This document shows, piece after piece, positions 61,401 to 64,000 of a stretch of DNA of 64,000 bases (position 1 is the stretch's first letter; every line of letters starts with the position of its first letter). The stretch is taken from contig OX365948.1 of assembly GCA_947247005.1 (NCBI GenBank), positions 41,668,601 through 41,732,600 on the forward strand, written 5' to 3'. The notes under the pieces were generated by a model that saw only the letters and a program-made list of their open reading frames with translations, ran no database searches and was not told the origin of the DNA. The DNA is from Spisula solida. Lineage: Eukaryota > Mollusca > Bivalvia > Venerida > Mactridae. A program made the position numbers and the translations under genes.

Positions 61401-63891
61401 AATACATTGACAAAGCAGTGTGTGCAATGAACCCAAAGAGTGCATCAAAGAAGACAGAAAGAAATTAGGTAAAGTGTTGAAGTTAGTTGTTTAACTTTAC
61501 TTTCGACCTACTTAATTGACCAATGAAATGCTTGTAAAATAATTCTGCACTAAATGAATGACCAAACTATAGTACATGTATACACACAATTCAAGAACAT
61601 ACCCAATCTAAATGACAGTCTATAGTGCACTGAGTACCAATAGGGCTACCCAGGCAAATTCAAACTATAATAATTATAATAACAATAATGGCCTACTTTC
61701 AATTATGGCCCATGAAAATTTAGCTTTACTATTTATGTAAAAGGTACCAGCATGAAGTTAAATTGCACAACATGCATGATGCAAGCAAATGCAGCATTCT
61801 ACTTTTGTTTAGCTAATTTAATTGTAACTAACATTAATTATTGCAGCTAACCACACTGAGCAGTTAATGAAATGTGAAAAAAATTGATTTAAGAGAACCC
61901 ATAAATTTTCATCCAGATTTGCAAAAAATCTTGTTTCTTTCAACATTTGTTTTGTGATCTTGCACATGGAATGTCACTACATGGAACATGCAACCAAATA
62001 AAATGACAAATACAAGCTTTTTGTCATGGAGACAACTGAGCACATTATCTTTTAGCTCGAACACACTGATAAGAGTATGTTCCAGAGACTGATATATTCA
62101 ACGCAAGAACCTTGTAATATGTTCATGCATAAAAGTTAGGATCAGATCATTACATCTCCGTATTGTTATAAATTATACTTAAGGGCCGGGTAGTGTGTTT
62201 GAGTCTTCGAAGTGTACAGTTGGGTAGTAATCCTAATTATTGTAACTTCATCATATTCCACAAGTCCAAATTAATTTCACTAGTTCATTTCTACACACAT
62301 AATTTATACATTTTTAGACTTGTTTGAAATGTATGGAAATGTTTGATCAATAGTGAATGATTGTGATATGTTTTAATCAACTAGCAATACATAATGAATG
62401 CATGGTCCTAGATGAAATATAAATTATGTACATATAGCAAATATGACAAGCATCTACTTAGAGGCGCAAGCCTCCGTGAGATACCTGTAATAATTCTTCT
62501 GCATATTTCCTTTTATTCATAACCTTTTCTCTTTCAACTTCCATAAAAGCTTTTAAGTTAGTATCTTCCGTCCCATAACTTTGTTCAGCTCCTAGATTTT
62601 GACCCGGCTGAGAGAAGTCTCTTTGAGGCGATTTTCTCAAATCATTACGAAATTTATCCTTTTCTATTTTCTAAACAAACCAAAAAAACAGAAAGCTTAA
62701 AATAAAATGAGTTTGTTAAAAGAATTGTTAAGTACAAAGTCAATTATTTGAAGCAAATCTGATGGATTAAATTAATTAAATGATCTTATTCATTAATTTC
62801 AATCATATTTTAATGAAAAGAAACAGACAAGTGACATGTTAGTAGTTTACTTAATAGTTTGAAAATTAAAACAGTTAGGGGAAAATATAACAGGAATCAA
62901 AGATGAGAAGGGATTGAATGAAACAAGAAGTATAAAGTCTATCATGTAAACAATGAATTGCGTAAGGCCCCAATTTTTAAAATTTTGTTTTACATGGATT
63001 TTATTTTTTTTTGCTGTTGAGAGGAGGGAATAGAAATATAAATAGATGGCCGAGAGGGTTCTAAGTCCTTTACCTTCCATGGTGTGAGCACAGGAACTTG
63101 CATAATTTAAAAAAAAATATTTGAAAAAAATTTCAGTAATTATTATATTTTATTGATACTGGCTCTACAGTAGGCCATGTAAAAAAAAATTCAATTTTTT
63201 TTAATTTTTTTTTTTAAATTATGCAAGTTCATATGGTGTGCAGCAACTTAATTAAGATCGTTTAGACCCTCTTGATATATTTTCATTCCCATCTATCAAC
63301 AGCAAATTATTCAAAGATTTCCTATAAGGCCGACTTATATATTTTTTGTTTCCTCTTCCCGACCAGAGCAGATTTAGAATGGGTAGGTAAAGTTTTTTTT
63401 TTTGGAATTGTTTCAGAATGATAGTTATTGGTCAAGACATACAAATAAGGAAATTTAGTAATAACTAAGGGGAAAACCAAGTCTTACATTTGAAATTAAA
63501 AGGTACCAAATTTACTAGTAACAAACAAGCTTTTATACAAAAAAAATATTTTCAATCCCAATATTTCATAAAAAATATTATTTCAATTTGGGCAATAGAA
63601 TATTTGGGTAGGGCCGTTTTTTCGGGTAGGTAGGGGAAGGGGAAACAAACAATATTTAATTTTAGGCCTTAACCAAACATTTTTAAAAAGTGTGGCCTAA
63701 ATTAAAAAACTTTTATAAGGCAATGACAGGGAAACTAGCAGAGTTGTCTGCTGGCTCACCTCCTGCATGTAGTAATTAACATCACGTGGAGATCCCACTA
63801 GAGGGCGCTCATTTTCACGATATGACACATGCTTTGGATTCACGTCAGCAACTCTTTCCCACGCCCGTAATTTGTGCTGTTCATATTTTTG
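25474..63891 (-). CDS. CSPP1-family-like modular protein, gene span (32 exons, 5' end beyond window)
   Basis: Multi-exon gene read on the minus strand from the right edge to a TAG at 25474-25476. Thirty-two exons with AG/GT borders join in one open frame of 4,527 nt (1,508 codons plus stop). The first coding exon lies outside the window. About 16-18 exons carry one module: a proline/glycine segment (often LPLGQY or LPIG), about ten residues, then a basic helix such as ERNKEYN followed by a hydrophobic pair and K. CSPP1, a microtubule and centrosome/cilium protein, has 'SLPIG...ERNKEYNQFL' modules of this type near its N-terminus, so family membership is inferred from that motif. Human CSPP1 has only a few such modules and long coiled coils; here the modules dominate, so orthology is not claimed. 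A microtubule, axonemal or centrosomal role is inference. Confidence 0.75.
25761..25830 (-). CDS. CSPP1-like gene, exon 31
   Basis: 70 nt. The first base completes an Arg codon from exon 30, followed by 23 codons, so phase 0 is restored. Acceptor CATTTGCAG, donor CAG|GTATGT. Product: RYDDPEYQGRLAESRERGGA, then PEQ. Confidence 0.82.
26069..26169 (-). CDS. CSPP1-like gene, exon 30
   Basis: 101 nt: 33 codons plus two bases, the first exon of the gene to leave phase 0. Acceptor TTTCTTCAG, donor AAG|GTTAAC. It reads STDRGRSSPMKSQPPTDQYQ, then QMLDEKRREEASR. A short basic helix resembles a truncated module. Confidence 0.82.
26526..26588 (-). CDS. CSPP1-like gene, exon 29
   Basis: 63 nt, 21 codons, phase 0 to 0. 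Acceptor TATTACAG, strong donor AAT|GTAAGT. The product begins QYAGKEKITGRPNWARETLP. It is short and basic, with no module helix. Confidence 0.75.
26796..26804 (-). CDS. CSPP1-like gene, exon 28: candidate 9-nt microexon
   Basis: Nine nucleotides, AGTTCTGAG (Ser-Ser-Glu), sit between a pyrimidine-leaning acceptor, ATTACCTTTACAG, and a donor, GAG|GTAATT. It keeps phase 0, so including or skipping it leaves the frame intact. It lies between exons 27 and 29, directly after the EYNE end of exon 27. Chance matches of this length are possible, so transcript data would have to decide. Confidence 0.5.
27610..27750 (-). CDS. CSPP1-like gene, exon 27 (EYN module)
   Basis: 141 nt, 47 codons, phase 0 to 0. 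Acceptor TGATAG, donor GAG|GTACGA. It starts QKGKNPDRRHEFVDTAAGPY and ends SDVLNKERQREYNE. The module stops right after EYN, and the next short exons could supply different continuations. Confidence 0.87.
29144..29302 (-). CDS. CSPP1-like gene, exon 26 (DYE module, two possible donors)
   Basis: 159 nt, 53 codons, phase 0 to 0. Acceptor ATTTGTAG. Module: VAEKPIVAYLGSDVDQRKRT followed by LREERKRDYEHHKAQ. The donor chosen is CAG|GTAGCC. A stronger-looking donor, GAT|GTAAGC, 15 nt further on, would add the in-frame residues VAPYD and end the exon at 29129. Confidence 0.84.
30195..30353 (-). CDS. CSPP1-like gene, exon 25 (MGQY module)
   Basis: 159 nt, 53 codons, phase 0 to 0. Acceptor GCATTTAG, donor AAG|GTACCA. 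Module: ETPLVNYMGQYDQEQLKYRV followed by ERNKDLRTYTEK. The ETPL(V/I)xxMGxY pattern is shared with exon 24. Confidence 0.88.
30650..30814 (-). CDS. CSPP1-like gene, exon 24 (MGAY module)
   Basis: 165 nt, 55 codons, phase 0 to 0. Acceptor CATGTCAG, donor CAG|GTATTT. Module: ETPLIQAMGAYEKDTKQKVL followed by QERRKDFKDFNIEQ. It is close to exons 23 and 25. Confidence 0.87.
31288..31446 (-). CDS. CSPP1-like gene, exon 23 (DF variant module)
   Basis: 159 nt, 53 codons, phase 0 to 0. Acceptor GCTACAAAG, donor AAG|GTATTA. After a proline-rich lead (DMPPSTAPPEPLRR) comes PMIHVMGRYEDFRRKLGDDR and KKDFKSYMDK. This is the MGxY sub-type shared with exons 24 and 25. Confidence 0.86.
32608..32690 (+). repeat. 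Dispersed 'cggacagggaaggcagcact' motif, copy in an intron
   Basis: Reads 'gtataaaaagataataccaa', then 'ttcggaaaggcaaggcagca', then 'cttaacagaaacagcgga'. Shares the order of elements with the copy at 18.5 kb. It sits between exons 22 and 23 of the CSPP1-like gene. Confidence 0.6.
33439..33585 (-). CDS. CSPP1-like gene, exon 22 (EF variant module)
   Basis: 147 nt, 49 codons, phase 0 to 0. Acceptor CATTAG, donor GAG|GTAACA. LKTPPNHSWPEPPGRGALLV precedes RKGEYDNVRQMYDQQRKREF and VDTMQKRRE. The usual tyrosine of the EYN motif is phenylalanine here. Confidence 0.87.
34353..34493 (-). CDS. CSPP1-like gene, exon 21 (EYN module)
   Basis: 141 nt, 47 codons, phase 0 to 0. Acceptor ACTTCAG, donor CAG|GTACAA. 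It starts KAGETRKRDWNFDNTGVLEL and ends with the helix LRAERQKEYNSYISQ. It has the same length as exons 20 and 28. Confidence 0.87.
35019..35159 (-). CDS. CSPP1-like gene, exon 20 (complete module)
   Basis: 141 nt, 47 codons, phase 0 to 0. Acceptor TGCTAACAG, donor ACG|GTAAAA. Module: SGLPIGQQHHEAWRKFLRKQ followed by RNEEYNQLVDT. Confidence 0.88.
35524..35682 (-). CDS. CSPP1-like gene, exon 19 (EYQ module)
   Basis: 159 nt, 53 codons, phase 0 to 0. Acceptor TTCATAG, donor GAG|GTAACA. A polar lead (KYGKNTSRSTRSEPDNDRVE) is followed by FYLGNDNFHDEKRKMLDDER and KNEYQKFKNE. Confidence 0.87.
36272..36403 (-). CDS. CSPP1-like gene, exon 18 (complete module)
   Basis: 132 nt, 44 codons, phase 0 to 0. 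Acceptor ATTTTCAG, donor AAG|GTATAG. Module: QGLPIGPQHYEHVQKAMEHQ followed by RNREYNDFLQK. Confidence 0.9.
36852..36998 (-). CDS. CSPP1-like gene, exon 17 (complete module)
   Basis: 147 nt, 49 codons, phase 0 to 0. Acceptor TTTAAATAG, donor CAG|GTACGA. Module: NLSLPVGQYDLIRPVFEEER, then NKEYNKLIHTGRIGQ. It has the same SLP(V/I)G...ERNKEYN pattern as the CSPP1 N-terminal repeats. Confidence 0.9.
37429..37488 (-). CDS. CSPP1-like gene, exon 16 (short module)
   Basis: 60 nt, 20 codons, phase 0 to 0. Acceptor ATTGCCAG, donor AAG|GTATTC. The product FVNMLERRLSNTEYTSMREK is a worn module helix without the LPxG part. The 6.6-kb palindromic element and a decayed coding stretch lie in the 8.2-kb intron before it. 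The exon is short, so its use is less sure than that of its neighbours. Confidence 0.62.
37510..38450 (-). pseudogene. Decayed coding-like stretch of unknown origin
   Basis: Read on the minus strand, long runs keep a protein-like composition but are cut by several stops and at least two frame slips. Examples are SHNLHKVTGINDASFHQFL, then ISPPNPYQQTANIPPSPVIK, then IEVHFPCQVLVYNITQFLNP, then DDYTNTS-like acidic sequence ending FPKSSSGY. I do not recognise the family. It lies in the same intron as the palindrome, just outside its left end. It could be a dead transposon gene, a processed pseudogene or a lost exon. Confidence 0.4.
39986..40905. mobile_element. Pogo/Tigger-like DNA element, 920 bp, deleted derivative
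   Basis: Terminal inverted repeats CAGTGGAACCCCTCTAATCC and its worn complement ending gcggggttccactg are flanked by TA on both sides (39984-39985, 40906-40907). CAGTGGAACC ends with TA duplications are typical of pogo/Tigger transposons. It sits in the left arm of the palindrome. Several internal stretches repeat the end sequence ('ccggattagagggg'). At 920 bp it is too short for a full transposase. Confidence 0.85.
40160..40261 (-). pseudogene. Transposase-like first exon inside the pogo-like element
   Basis: ATG at 40261 opens 34 codons beginning MSEPPLKRRKVEIDLEAKVK and ending KPTMK, just before a possible donor AAG|GTGTGT. A basic KRRK patch followed by an 'EAKVKLFREY' helix resembles the start of the CENP-B/pogo-type DNA-binding domain. 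Unspliced, the frame soon meets a stop. The rest of the transposase is missing, so it is a remnant. Confidence 0.45.
41341..43869. other. Centre of the palindromic element
   Basis: A 2.5-kb centre whose base content is somewhat higher in G and C near 42150-42760. That part has recurring 'tcgggac/gggac' words and a 96-codon minus frame at 42179-42469 with no known motif. The SINE head is at 42985-43064. No transposase is recognised. Confidence 0.45.
42985..43064 (-). repeat. tRNA-derived SINE head
   Basis: The minus strand has a tRNA-like body with an A-box-like TGGTCTAGTGGTTGAG near its start and a B-box-like GGTTCGATC about 50 bases on. The acceptor stem and anticodon arm do not pair as in a working tRNA. 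This indicates a tRNA-derived SINE in the centre of the palindromic element. The tail reads on into 'gacccggtc...' and its 3' end is not clear. Confidence 0.6.
43870..45417 (-). repeat. Right arm of the palindromic element
   Basis: Reverse-complement partner of the left arm, best from about 44020 to 45417. It keeps the empty target site for the insertion seen in the left arm, near 44240 (the minus strand reads aatgtaattattaag). A 63-codon frame at 44814-45005 mirrors one in the other arm; this follows from the arm identity and does not show that it is coding. Confidence 0.75.
45537..45668. repeat. 45-bp minisatellite, about three copies
   Basis: Unit 'gggaatgagtgacaagctca' plus 'gtgtgatgatcattggaagagatgc'. 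It starts about 35 bases past the donor of exon 15, inside the intron. Confidence 0.85.
45703..45834 (-). CDS. CSPP1-like gene, exon 15 (DYN module)
   Basis: 132 nt, 44 codons, phase 0 to 0. Acceptor TGTGCCAG, donor CAG|GTAATC. It begins TSTQNTPRNTDGPQGLNIDV and ends WLEKQRNKDYNEFLKQ. A 45-bp minisatellite lies in the intron just past its donor. Confidence 0.87.
46630..46746 (-). CDS. CSPP1-like gene, exon 14 (complete module)
   Basis: 117 nt, 39 codons, phase 0 to 0. Acceptor ATCACCTAG, donor AAG|GTAGCA. Module: GLPLGQYRYEPKRLAMEKER followed by NKEYNQLLEK. It is the sister copy of exon 13. Confidence 0.9.
47466..47582 (-). CDS. CSPP1-like gene, exon 13 (complete module)
   Basis: 117 nt, 39 codons, phase 0 to 0. 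Acceptor TTATGTAG, donor GAG|GTACAT. This is a textbook module: VGLPLGQYKYEPKRLTMEAE followed by RNKEYNKLLKE. It is nearly the same as exon 14 in length and sequence, so the two are recent tandem duplicates. Confidence 0.9.
47895..48142. mobile_element. TIR MITE with AGTCCCCTACCGGTTTT ends, 248 bp
   Basis: Starts AGTCCCCTACCGGTTTT and ends with its exact complement AAAACCGGTAGGGGACT. It contains the 'gacggactgactgacgg' tract common to related repeats here. It is intronic in the CSPP1-like gene, between exons 12 and 13. Confidence 0.8.
48451..48690. mobile_element. TIR MITE with GGTGCTGCCTCACA ends, about 240 bp
   Basis: Left AGGTGCTGCCTCACAGAC and right complement AGGGACTGCCTCACATAT form worn inverted ends. 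Intronic, 0.3 kb from the MITE at 47895. No target duplication is clear. Confidence 0.5.
49204..49368 (-). CDS. CSPP1-like gene, exon 12 (EYK module)
   Basis: 165 nt, 55 codons, phase 0 to 0. Acceptor TTATTAG, donor AAG|GTAATC. A charged helix (NESEKRRHDEERHNQQQSK) is followed by the module: SSDDYEKFQKEIQRQQGEEY, then KDFLSK. Confidence 0.85.
50674..51003 (-). CDS. CSPP1-like gene, exon 11
   Basis: 330 nt, 110 codons, phase 0 to 0. Acceptor TTGCACAG, donor CCTTG|GTTATG. It begins AFKTNTYSRQ, related to the AFKT/AYKT starts of exons 10 and 9. It then has a basic RS-rich part (RSPGRPRSRRSMESERKY) and the module helix ARQKEYNDYLRSK, ending VGPL. A second in-frame donor, AAG|GTTGGT, would end the exon at 50686 and drop four residues. 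Confidence 0.82.
51845..52048 (-). CDS. CSPP1-like gene, exon 10
   Basis: 204 nt, 68 codons, phase 0 to 0. Acceptor CCCGTAG, donor CCATTG|GTAAAT. It starts AFKTDSRPIPERSQYGQPPY and ends DRPVEGTPL, matching both ends of exon 9 while the middle differs. Predicted to be disordered, proline-rich sequence. Confidence 0.85.
52125..52215. repeat. Short degenerate tandem repeat of tgaatggagta
   Basis: Nearly ten units of 'gaatggagtat' or 'gaatgaagcat' type in the intron next to exon 10. Confidence 0.75.
52858..53127 (-). CDS. CSPP1-like gene, exon 9 (SPxK-rich)
   Basis: 270 nt, 90 codons, phase 0 to 0. Acceptor AAACCAG, donor CCACTG|GTAATT. It starts AYKTESKSRPIPERERYGQP and ends ADRVEGTPL. The middle holds SPPKSPPKSPLKSPPKSPSK, a run of S-P-x-K sites of the type phosphorylated by proline-directed kinases (family knowledge; phosphorylation here is inference). 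Both ends are clearly related to exon 10, which suggests tandem exon duplication. Confidence 0.85.
53296..53558. mobile_element. Repeat with TTATGCCCCC ends and a (GGAC)n core
   Basis: It begins cttatgccccct and ends cgggggcataa, an inverted pair. It contains tgacc-type text ('ggtcaaggtgaaggtcaaaa') and 'gacggatggacggacggacg'. Intronic, between exons 8 and 9. Confidence 0.6.
53600..55200. other. Long intron, AT-rich
   Basis: Lies between exons 8 and 9. I searched both strands for GT/AG pieces that fit the phase-0 pattern and found none that I trust. Confidence 0.45.
55205..55562. repeat. 70-bp minisatellite, about five copies
   Basis: Unit: 'ccattaaatgacataggttt', 'aatgagcatttacaaaaata', 'tggccaacacaaaaacaagt', 'gtttagaatg'. 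Counted period 70. It lies just past the donor of exon 8, in a large intron. Confidence 0.88.
55607..55690 (-). CDS. CSPP1-like gene, exon 8
   Basis: 84 nt, 28 codons, phase 0 to 0. Acceptor CACTTCAG, donor AGG|GTAACA. The product is basic and serine-rich (YLRQTKKHRREGSAANGQRS ...). The exon is too short to stand on its own. It is accepted because both borders are good and the frame fits its neighbours. Confidence 0.62.
56047..56316 (-). CDS. CSPP1-like gene, exon 7
   Basis: 270 nt, 90 codons, phase 0 to 0. Acceptor GGTTTAG, donor TTTG|GTAAAC. It has an acidic patch (EDVEEGDSSDGEEANNDKVE) followed by a basic segment ending KEKQSEGYNAL. The last residues are a worn EYN-like module. Confidence 0.78.
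56691..56792 (-). CDS. CSPP1-like gene, exon 6
   Basis: 102 nt, 34 codons, phase 0 to 0. Acceptor CTTCAG, donor CCAGTG|GTAAAG. It begins PPRKVASRKGEIRKNHGPRS and ends SSYGGPV. The GPV end resembles the GPL/TPL ends of exons 5, 9, 10 and 11. Confidence 0.72.
57302..57511 (-). CDS. CSPP1-like gene, exon 5
   Basis: 210 nt, 70 codons, phase 0 to 0. Acceptor TAACCAG, donor CCACTG|GTAAAT. The product is basic and polar (RLPRKRHIEKITEETLNKQ) and ends EKGPL. The Gly-x-Pro-Leu end at the exon border recurs in other exons of this part of the gene. Confidence 0.75.
58855..59110. repeat. Tandem duplication of about 105-108 bp plus a partial copy
   Basis: 'tgttaagtacactaataggc' occurs at about 58856 and 58961. 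'aaaagttggatgaa', 'gtgcaa' and 'gtctttgaagaaacac' follow in the same order, with a shorter third unit near 59041. Confidence 0.75.
59404..59505 (-). CDS. CSPP1-like gene, exon 4
   Basis: 102 nt, 34 codons, phase 0 to 0. Acceptor CTTCAG, donor GCG|GTAAAT. The product begins PLRQNPAYWNEGRQAHGPRS and ends RRSSGIPA. It is short and polar, with no module helix. Placement rests on the borders and on the frame matching its neighbours. Confidence 0.7.
60037..60168 (-). CDS. CSPP1-like gene, exon 3
   Basis: 132 nt, 44 codons, phase 0 to 0. Acceptor ATTTCAG, strong donor GAG|GTAAGC. It starts QQKEHMYLRARQEPEISVMD and continues with a proline/glycine-rich stretch (NKPPPGPGYSKSRDE). It is likely disordered. 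Confidence 0.78.
60327..60603. mobile_element. TIR MITE with GGCCCTTCCCCAG ends, 277 bp
   Basis: Left GGCCCTTCCCCAG and right CTGGGGAAGGGCC are a perfect 13-bp inverted pair. Intronic, just upstream (on the minus strand) of exon 3. The flanks are AT-rich, so the target repeat cannot be fixed. Confidence 0.75.
60604..62484. other. Long intron, AT-rich
   Basis: Lies between exons 2 and 3. No element with clear ends and no exon with both borders was found. Confidence 0.45.
62485..62670 (-). CDS. CSPP1-like gene, exon 2
   Basis: 186 nt, 62 codons, phase 0 to 0. Acceptor TTGTTTAG, donor CAG|GTATCT. The first half is basic and polar (KIEKDKFRNDLRKSPQRDF). The second half is a helix, FMEVEREKVMNKRKYAEELL, a divergent form of the basic ERxKxY module of the later exons. 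Confidence 0.8.
63760..63891 (-). CDS. CSPP1-like gene, exon 1 of those visible
   Basis: 132 nt, 44 codons, phase 0 to 0. It begins QKYEQHKLRAWERVADVNPK and ends NYYMQE before a GTGAGC donor. The acceptor is TTTTAG. The segment is charged and has no clear EYN module. It is the most 5' exon I can place; the border upstream shows that the gene continues to the right of the window. Confidence 0.75.
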
Positions 63892-64000
63892 CTAAAATTA
63901 GGAATTTTTAACAGCATTTTAATTATTTGCTTATAATAATGCTGAACTCTAAGTAAATGTCTTATTTGTTTATTCATAATCATAAACGTTCCCAGTTCAG

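Overview
The window looks like a piece of an invertebrate nuclear genome. It is AT-rich, its genes are split by introns with GT/AG borders, and its intergenic DNA is dense with terminal-inverted-repeat (TIR) elements, minisatellites and a tRNA-type SINE. The mix of repeats (inverted copies around a 'gggggtata' end, 'gcgagcgaagcgagc' motifs, tgacc-rich repeats) suggests a mollusc, probably a bivalve. That is inference; no search was run. There are no bacterial operons, CRISPR arrays or rRNA genes.

Layout. About 1-16 kb is gene-poor: TIR elements, short minisatellites, a decayed non-LTR reverse-transcriptase fragment near 12.9-13.1 kb, and a 54-bp minisatellite at 13.7-14.4 kb whose period keeps several frames open. 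At 16.2-16.9 kb on the + strand is a single-exon gene for a small one-pass membrane protein with KCNE-like layout. About 17-24 kb is again repeat-rich intergenic DNA.

From 25.5 kb to the right edge (63.9 kb) one large gene lies on the minus strand. I placed 32 exons by reading GT/AG borders and joining frames: 4,527 nt, 1,508 codons plus stop. The 5' end is beyond the right edge. Many exons repeat one module of the form 'LPxGxY ... ERNKEYNxxLxK', the signature of the centrosome and spindle pole associated protein (CSPP1) family, here expanded to about 16-18 copies, mostly one per exon. Nearly every exon is a multiple of three in phase 0, including a 9-nt candidate microexon. The only phase break is the 101/70-nt pair before the 21-nt terminal exon.

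Two intron features stand out. A 6.6-kb palindromic element (38.8-45.4 kb) has about 1.4-kb inverted arms. Its left arm carries a 920-bp pogo/Tigger-like insertion that still encodes a transposase-like first exon, and the right arm preserves the matching empty site. Next to it (37.5-38.4 kb) is a decayed coding-like stretch of unknown origin.
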